Shown here in pieces: positions 57,266-64,000 of a stretch of DNA of 64,000 nucleotides (positions are counted from its first letter, which is position 1; every line of letters begins with the position of its first letter). Both the position numbers and the translations under genes were made by a program. The notes under the pieces are model-generated. The model worked only from the letters and a program-made list of their open reading frames with translations, searched no databases and was not told where the DNA came from. This stretch comes from Theobroma cacao (lineage: Eukaryota > Streptophyta > Magnoliopsida > Malvales > Malvaceae). The DNA lies in assembly GCF_000208745.1 (NCBI RefSeq), contig NC_030858.1, positions 14,354,456-14,418,455 on the forward strand, read 5' to 3'.

Positions 57266-59485
57266 TGATGTCGGTTCAATACATGCAAAAGCACATGGTT
57301 GTACAAGTAATATAAAGGTAAGTTCAGTATTGTTTCCCATAGAGATTTGCACCTATACCTACTAAGTATTAAATTTATAGAAAAGTTTATTCTATCCAAG
57401 CACTTGATTATGAATTATTGATTAAGTTAAAAGTAATTTGTAAAATTAACTAAATGAGGAAGAATAAAATTTCACTAAGAAAAATATTAATTCAAAAGCC
57501 TAAGATTATGGTGTCTCTGAATATTTCATTTGAATCTAATCATTCTCCTTAACTTAGATTAATGGGGTACAAGTAGAGCTGTCAACATAGGTTAGCCCAG
57601 CCTAGCCCAGCCCAAGCCCTTGTGGGTTAAGAAAATATAGGTTGGGCCAAGTCAACCCATTTTTTATATAGGCCATCAAAACCTTAACCCAGCCCACCCT
57701 TTGCTAGCCCATGGGCTAGGTTGGGCCAGCCTATTTCTTTTTTTTTTCAAAAAAATTTTATTTTTGTAATTTTATTTAATAAATTTTCTATTAATAAAAT
57801 TATTCTATGATTTAATTCATAAATTAAAATTATTAATTTGATAAGTAAAGATTAAACACATTAAAATGTATAAAATAAGCAATACTATTGGTAACTAAAT
57901 TATTAATTTTAAATAGTTAAATATATAAAATTATTAAATTAATTAAAATTATTAATTTTTTCTAGGGCCATAGGGCTGGCTCGTCCCAGCCAACTGATTT
58001 GATGGGCTAGCTCATTTAGGCCCAATTCTAATATGGGCCTAAATTTTCAAACCCAACCCACCCCATATTTAATAAAAAATGAGCCAATCTAATGGGCCAG
58101 GCCCATTATGACGATATAGGTACAAGGCTATCCTAGAATCCATATTCTATACAAGTCTTTATCAAGTTCATGCGCACATAGCTTCTCATAGCTAATTCCA
58201 TATGTCTATGTAAATTAATTAGAAAAGGTTCATTCTGTTCGTGTTCTAATTTGGTTGCCTAAGGTATTTAGGTATATGTCTATTCTAAATACTAAACTAT
58301 CACCTAACTCCAAAGTGAATTGAACATAGGCTATTCAAAACTATGATTTATTCTAAACTCCCTCTGTCTAGTTACATTTAGAGACCTAATGCACTTCAAG
58401 TAAGGATCATGCAGTGAAAAGCAATAAGCATAGGATTGAATAAACCATGCAACATCCATTGATACTAAGCAAAGAGAAATCATATATTCAAACTACATAA
58501 TGAAGTAAACCATAATCCTAGAAAACAAATTTAGCTCATTATCATTTCTGCAGCAAACATAACCATTTCAAAAGAAAATATCATTTCCACAGCAAAAGAA
58601 CAAGGAAGAAATGAAGAACTAAAAAGCATAACAAAGCCTTTTTCAATTCTCGATCTTTGGTTGTCTTCAATTTCTTTCGTTTCTCTTGTTGGAGAGCTTT
58701 TTTCTTTTCTCTCAAAAACTATCATTTGTTCACTGTAAGTCCTCTCTTAATCAGTTATTGAAAATCACATATTTTTAGCCTCCAAAAAACCTTCAAAATT
58801 CAATTCATGATTGGCTGAAATCACTTAATCCACATTAGAGTGCAGCGGTGCTCCACCCTTATTTCTTTTTAGTCTTCTTCAGTCGGGGACTGCAGCCCTC
58901 CTCTTTGGCCGCCCCAACACTAGCCTCTCGAGAGTTTGTATGGAAATAGTGATGGTCCCTTAGGTGCTGCAGCCTTGAGTACTTCTTGGCCGTGGTACTG
59001 CTTTTTGTAGACCCTTGGCGTAGAAACTACTTCAGTAACTCATCTTGAAATGTGATTTTCTCCTATCTCGAGGTTGATTTAGGAAGAGTGGTAAACATGA
59101 ACGTTGTAGGTCTACCTCTTATCTTTTTTATTGTCTAAGAATCACATTGATTGAATCTTTTTATCTTGAGTTATGTCCAAATTACTGCAACATATTTAGC
59201 TAAAATTTGAGTTTAGTCTTTATTGCGTAATTCAATACCATTTAGCTTTATACACTTTTATGCACTTGAACACCTACCAAAACAAGGACTAAATCAATAT
59301 TGGCTTAAGTTGAGAAATTCAACATTAAAATGAATTGAAATTAAGTGAATTTAACTACTTCAACATATCTTAAACTAAATAACCAAAACACATAAAAACT
59401 AACTCAAACTAACAGACGTTCATAAGGACTTAGCTAATTCAGCATCCAAAATGTGATTAAATAACTCTATATCATAGGATTATCA
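57266..59485 (-). repeat. Athila-type 5' LTR with an inserted MITE
   Basis: On the - strand it starts TGATAATCCTATGATATAGA (right end 59485) and ends next to the primer site at 57266. Net length without the MITE is about 1.67 kb. It holds the conserved block near 59075-59160. AGTAC follows at 59486 as a possible duplication; its partner was not found. Confidence 0.75.
57574..58118 (+). mobile_element. hAT-like MITE, 545 bp
   Basis: Flanked by an 8-bp direct repeat, GGTACAAG at 57566-57573 and 58119-58126, the TSD length of hAT transposons. It starts TAGAGCTGTCAAC and its other end, reverse-complemented, is TATATCGTCATAATGG, an imperfect inverted repeat of the hAT type. The ends are rich in AGCCCAGCC and GGGCCAGGCCC words that can fold, and the middle is almost pure A/T. 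No transposase, so it is non-autonomous. Orientation is arbitrary. Confidence 0.8.
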
Positions 59486-60648
59486 AGTACACGATCGCGG
59501 GGCTAAGGAAGTAGCACCATGACTATGCAAGAAAGGCCACAACACTACAGCATCACAAAAATGATAAGCATTATACAATTCCTATGTACACGGCGCTGCG
59601 ATGCCAAAAAAGGCAACGCCACAACGCCAAAGAGGGCAATGCTGCAACATCACACAATTTTCCAAAATTAAAACTCTTGACGAGGATTTTGAAAAACAGG
59701 TTCTTTTGAGCTTATTTAATGGACCTTTTTCAAAGGTTTTAAGGGAGGATGGCAAGCAACTATTCTAGAGAAAATGACCCAAAAACAAAGCAAGAAAGCA
59801 AGAGATATAAAGAGAGAATCAAGATCAAAAGCTTCAATCATTAGTTTCTTTCTCTACTTTTGTGTTTCTCTTATTTTCTTTGATTTGGATTAATGCCTAA
59901 TTTTCTTTAGATGATTTTTTATTTAGATATTATGAACTAATTTGTTTTTCTAGGATTCTGGCAGATTTTAACATGTAATCTGAATATTAGTGTCTCTTTT
60001 ATTTATTATGAATGGGTATAGTTTTGCTTATTCAAATTTGATCTTAATGCTTTTGATGGTTTCGCCAACAATTAACTAATTTATGAATCTAATTGACACT
60101 CGATAGAAAGATTTTAGATTTGGCTAAGGTTTGAATGGTGAATGTTCACGTAACTTAGATGATCTGGTTCAGGATAAGGGTAGACATATGCCAATTGTCA
60201 TATATAGCTAAATTAGAATACTAACTTAATAAACCTTATTTAATTGATTGCTATAGGCATATAGCGACCCAATTAAGTTAGGTATTTGTGCACGCATCTA
60301 GACAAAGACTTGTGCATAGCTTTGAATTCTAGGTTAGCAAAACCATCTATGAATATAAATAATAAGAAAAGCTGATATTAGATAAAGTGTTGAATGAACC
60401 CATTGTTCTAGGTTTTAGTCTATTGCTTTTCTCAGGTGAATTTTTAGTTTCTATTAATTCATTTAGTGTATATTTAATTTAGTTTTAATTAGTTTTCTAA
60501 AAATTCGAGTTATTTGAATAAGATTAGTTTGTTATAATTTTGGTACTTAATGAAGATTTAGGAAAAAATTCTTATGGGATACGATTCAAGACTTACTGTT
60601 TATATTACTTGTTCGATATGTATAGTTACGTGTGCAACATCGACAACA
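59486..60648 (+). repeat. 3' part of an Athila-type LTR
   Basis: Begins in the middle of the LTR (GTAGCACCATGACTATGC) and runs to the usual end ACATCGACAACA. It is collinear with 46450-47508. The 5' part is missing. Confidence 0.7.
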
Positions 60649-62148
60649 AACACATACTTGTAAGCTTTCAAACAATGCATATTCAGCTAAGAAAAAAAAG
60701 AGTGAAAATACCTTGAGATGTTATTTGAATATAGGAACAAGCAAGGAAGAAATAGTTGAAGAGAAGCGCCAAAAAGCTAAGGGAACCTCAAGACACAAAT
60801 TAAGAGTCGATCTTAGAGAAGCTCAAATCAGTCCAAAGGTATAAAGAGTGCAAAACTTGAAGATTATAAAGCCATAGTCGACCCTGAAATGTCTATAGTC
60901 AACCTTGTTCCAAAAAGCTCAAGAAAATCAAGTTTTGAATAGACATAGTTGACCTAGGCCCAAGTATAGTCGACCCTGACAAGTCAAAAGCATGAAAAAG
61001 TTGACTTTATGTAGACATAGTCGACTGTAAAGGAGGCATAGTCGACAATAGAAGCTTAGATTTGCAAACAACACGCTCTCAAAAGATAAATCAAATAGAG
61101 GAAGGTTATACTCGACTATGGAGCCCTAATTTAAGAAATCTGAATAACATAGTCAACCCTAGGAGCGTTGTAGTCAACCCTTAAGCTTCAGCAACAATCA
61201 AATTTGATTCAAACTTGTGTCTAACAACTCTGAACTTCACCTCAGCTATAATAGCCGCATTTAAGCTATATGGAAGCAAGAAATGACCTGAACCAAAGCT
61301 TCAAACCCTAAAGAGACCTTTAAAAGCTTATCTTCACTCTCTAGCATCTTTTTAGTCTTCCACAAAGATTTGAAGAGCCATATATGTGCTTCATTAAAGT
61401 TGAAATTTCTTCTTTCACTACACACAAGCTTAGAGTCTTAGTATTCAACTTTTGTAAATGCATTTTCTTGCTGAAATTTGTCTCAATTGTAAAGGTTCTA
61501 GCTTAGCCTTGAAAAGCTATTTGTGAGGGTTTATGGTTGAGCCTTTAAAAACCATTGTTGGTGGGTTATCGCTTGATCCCATTAAAAAGCAAGAATCTCT
61601 CTATGGATTGTGCGAGGCTTATCGCTTGATCTTGTGAAAAAGCTATTGTAAGGGTTATTACTTGATCCTATTAAAAAGAAAAAAATCCCCTTTGTGGATT
61701 GTGTGAGGATTATCACTATGTCTCGTTAAAAAGCAAGAATCCTTGATAGTGGATTAAAATTCCTTCATTACAAAGAAAATGAATGTAGGCATCGAAAAAG
61801 CCAAACCACTATAAATTCTTTGTGTTTTTTATTAATTTTCTGTATTATTATTTATTGCTCATATTTTTCTTAGAAAAATAGTTTTTAATATTGATTTATT
61901 GTTCTACACTTAGGAAAATATTTTTCCCTTTACCTTTCATAGTTAACATTTAACTTAGGAAAAATATTTTATTTTAGTATATTAATTTTATGTTTAGCAA
62001 AAATTTTTTTGAAAACTTGTTTTTGATACTAGAAAATATTTTTTGGTGAAAAAGGTTTTATTTTAATACTTAGATTTTCAAATAAACTTTCATATACCAA
62101 TTCACCCCCCTCTTAGTATATTCCCTTTGTTAGACTTCTACACTAATA
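60649..62148 (+). repeat. Copia-3 5' LTR (SIRE-like)
   Basis: The 3' end is GACTTCTACACTAATA before the primer site; the 5' limit is uncertain because no clear TG start or duplication was found. Repeated GCTTGATCC-TTAAAAAGC phrases fill 61550-61740. The same end is seen, inverted, at 4548-5008. Confidence 0.65.
60872..61180. repeat. cluster of CATAGTCGAC words
   Basis: About ten copies of CATAGTCGACCCT or close variants (TAGTCAACC, TAGTTGACC, ACTCGACTATGG), some inverted, within 310 bases. The core GTCGAC is palindromic. Located upstream in the Copia-3 LTR. Confidence 0.75.
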
Positions 62149-62150
62149 AT

Positions 62151-62162
62151 TTGTATCAGAGC
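62151..62162 (+). promoter_or_regulatory. Copia-3 primer-binding site (initiator Met tRNA)
   Basis: TTGTATCAGAGC, one mismatch from TGGTATCAGAGC. Confidence 0.75.
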
Positions 62163-62321
62163 TTGGTCTCAAATTTTGTAGGTCTAACTGCTTTTGAGAT
62201 ATCCTTTGTAGAAACTTAAATCGACAAAATAAAGGTGACAACAACTATACTTGGTGAAGGGCATTCAATCCAAAGGCCACCCCTTTTTGTAAGTAAGTTC
62301 TACCCTTATTAAAAGAAACTT

Positions 62322-62940
62322 ATGGAAATGTTTATTAAATTTATGGAGTTAGATGTTTGGAATGTCATATCAGATGGTCCACATGTTCCAAGTAAGGAGG
62401 TAGATGGCAAAGTAGTCATTAAGTCTATGGAAGAATGGGATGATAAAGATAAGAAATTAATTCAAATAAATTGCAAAACTTGTAATACTCTTCTTTGTGT
62501 CTTAGGAACTAGTGAGTTTAATAAAGTGTCTATGTGTGAAAATGCAAAACAAATTTGGGACACCTTAGAAACCACTTATGAAGGCACCATCCAAGTCAAG
62601 GAATCCAAGATTGGATTACTTACACATGATTATAAGCTTTTTAGGATAAAAGAGGGTGCGTCAATTAATGACATGCTTGAAAGATTCATTAATATTGTAG
62701 GAGGTTTAAAAATCTTAGGAAAAGATTTCCCAAGTGCACAACTTGTAAAGAAAATCATTTATAGCTTACCAAAATCTATAATGAATTGGTAAGTATATTT
62801 GAAGACTTAATTCTCACATTTCAAGATCTTAGCTTTAGCCATAAAGAAGAAATTTCTAAGCTCAAGATAAAAAATGAATCATTAATGGAAGAAAACATTC
62901 AATTAAAAATTGATGTTGAGACACTTCAAAGAAATTAGGA
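62322..62940 (+). pseudogene. Copia-3 gag, truncated
   Basis: A 156-codon open frame starts MEMFIKFMELDVWNVISDGP and holds EEWDDKDKKLIQ, AKQIWDTLETTYEGTIQVKE, LERFINIVGGLKILGKDFPS and KKIIYSLPKSIMNW. It is the best preserved gag segment here and closely related to Copia-1 gag. After the stop at 62792 another frame continues as a coiled-coil-like HKEEISKLKIKNESLMEEN to about 62938, where it stops. Zinc knuckle and pol are absent. Confidence 0.8.
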
Positions 62941-63452
62941 AATTAAAGAATATTGTTAAAGGAAAAGAAAAAGTTATTAAAAGTAAAAAGTCTCATAAAT
63001 TTGTCAATTTTTTAGTGCATTCATTATTAAAATCATTCCCATTGATATTCATTTTATGAACACATTTTTTGAGATTAACCCTGAAGGATCCAAAGCAAAT
63101 TTGCATACCATATTTTAAGTGAAAATGAGTTTAGTACATGTGAAACCCAAGGAAGAACAAACTCAAGATTAAACACAAAATAAATATGGGTAATATCTAT
63201 TTCCTTACTCTTTTTAATTTTGAAGAATGCTTGATTGATGAAATTCTATTGATTATGAATTAGTTGTTGAGCATTGAGTGTTGTTCATGTTGCATTTGCA
63301 TGAAAATATATGATTGAGTGTTGATTGTGCAAAATTGTTGATTACAAGGAATGTGAGCATGGAATTCATTTACACTTAAACATAAATGATTTGATGAGGA
63401 TGATAAGATTATGATTTAAGTATAACAAGATTTCACTACTTAAATTGATTTC
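62941..63452. other. A+T-rich junction, no gene recognised
   Basis: The copia gag tail fades out between about 62990 and 63120. The rest, up to the Athila-type LTR start, has no motif I can place. Confidence 0.4.
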
Positions 63453-64000
63453 TGATGAGTGCATCAAATATATATATTTAACGAGAGATTAAATACCTAA
63501 TTAGTCTAAGTTAGACTAGATTTAGGATCAGATTTAGGTGTTTTTATTTTTTATATTAATTTATTTTAATTTATGTTTAAATGTTTATTTTAAGTTAATA
63601 ATGTTAGTTTTATGTTATTTATATTTATTTTAATGTTTTTGTAGGAGTAGAATCAAAAATAATTTCAATTGGTGAAGAAGGGTGCATAATGGACTAGTGC
63701 TCTGTATGCATATGTTCTTGTTGTTCAAGCATATCTCCCACCACAGAAGTCCAAATGACATGATTTTTAGACAATTAGAAAGCTAAGATGCAAGGCTACA
63801 ACTTTGATGTTTACCATTTTGCCCAGTTCTAATCGAAAAGTGGTCAAAATCTTTGTCGAAGCGAAAGTACTACACCAAATGAAGAAAATTGAGTAGAACC
63901 TTTGAAAGCCATGGTTCTGGAAAATGAGAGCCGCAGCTCTCACCGTATTTTCAAAAAATAACAAGCTTATGAAATTTTGGAAGCAAGGGCTTTTGGAGGC
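63453..64000 (+). repeat. Athila-type LTR, 5' part, running off the window
   Basis: Starts TGATGAGTGCATCAAATATA, diverged from the other LTRs in its first 200 bases but with the conserved block at 63735-63835 (AAAGCTAAGATGCAAGGCTA, TTTACCATTTTGCCCAG). Confidence 0.6.

Noticed and set aside
60632..60844. 70-codon + strand frame in the Copia-3 LTR
   Set aside because: Low-complexity Lys/Arg-rich frame across an LTR junction; no conserved motif and no reason to treat it as a gene.

Overview
This window is plant nuclear DNA, very A+T-rich, from a eudicot whose genus I cannot name. The evidence is one spliced plant-specific gene end at the left edge and a dense mass of plant-type LTR retrotransposons (Ty1/copia with an initiator-Met tRNA primer site, Ty3/gypsy of Athila and Tekay/chromovirus type, and a hAT MITE). 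I see no rRNA, tRNA, CRISPR array or bacterial feature. Element lineages are assigned from motifs I read myself; no database search was possible.

Layout. 1-1.2 kb: the last two exons of a DUF863-like gene on the + strand, then A+T-rich spacer with no gene. 4.5-5.4 kb: fragments of two LTRs. 5.4-18.8 kb: a decayed SIRE/Maximus-like copia element on the - strand (5' LTR, primer site, gag, protease, integrase, RT/RNase H and an extra ORF after pol). It is split by an Athila-type solo LTR, which is itself split by a Tekay-type solo LTR. 18.8-53.0 kb: a second - strand copia element, split at its protease/integrase linker by a 29-kb stack of later insertions. The stack is a Tekay-type LTR holding another solo LTR and an Athila-type element; that element holds an inverted Athila-type composite; the composite holds a nearly full-length Tekay-like chromovirus at 32,268-42,105. 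53.0-60.6 kb: broken Athila-type elements with LTRs in conflicting orientations, one carrying a hAT-like MITE. 60.6-64 kb: a third copia 5' end and the start of another Athila-type LTR.

Insertion order can be read from target-site duplications (TSDs): CAATT, ACTAG, ATGAT, CTAAG, GTAGC, GTTCT and an 8-bp GGTACAAG. In several cases removing the insert brings neighbouring element sequence back into register. None of the elements is intact. All coding regions carry stops, frameshifts or deletions, and many stops look like C-to-T changes. The solo LTRs show that unequal recombination has already removed the internal regions of at least four insertions.

I found no convincing new protein system. 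The most interesting signals are in the LTRs: family-specific palindromic words clustered upstream of TATA boxes (a TGTATCGATACA word shared by three different contexts, a CTGCAG-centred palindrome in Tekay-type LTRs, a GTCGAC word in the third copia LTR), minisatellites of about 40-42 bp in several Tekay-type LTRs, and a block of about 100 bp kept in nearly every Athila-type LTR here and often present twice.
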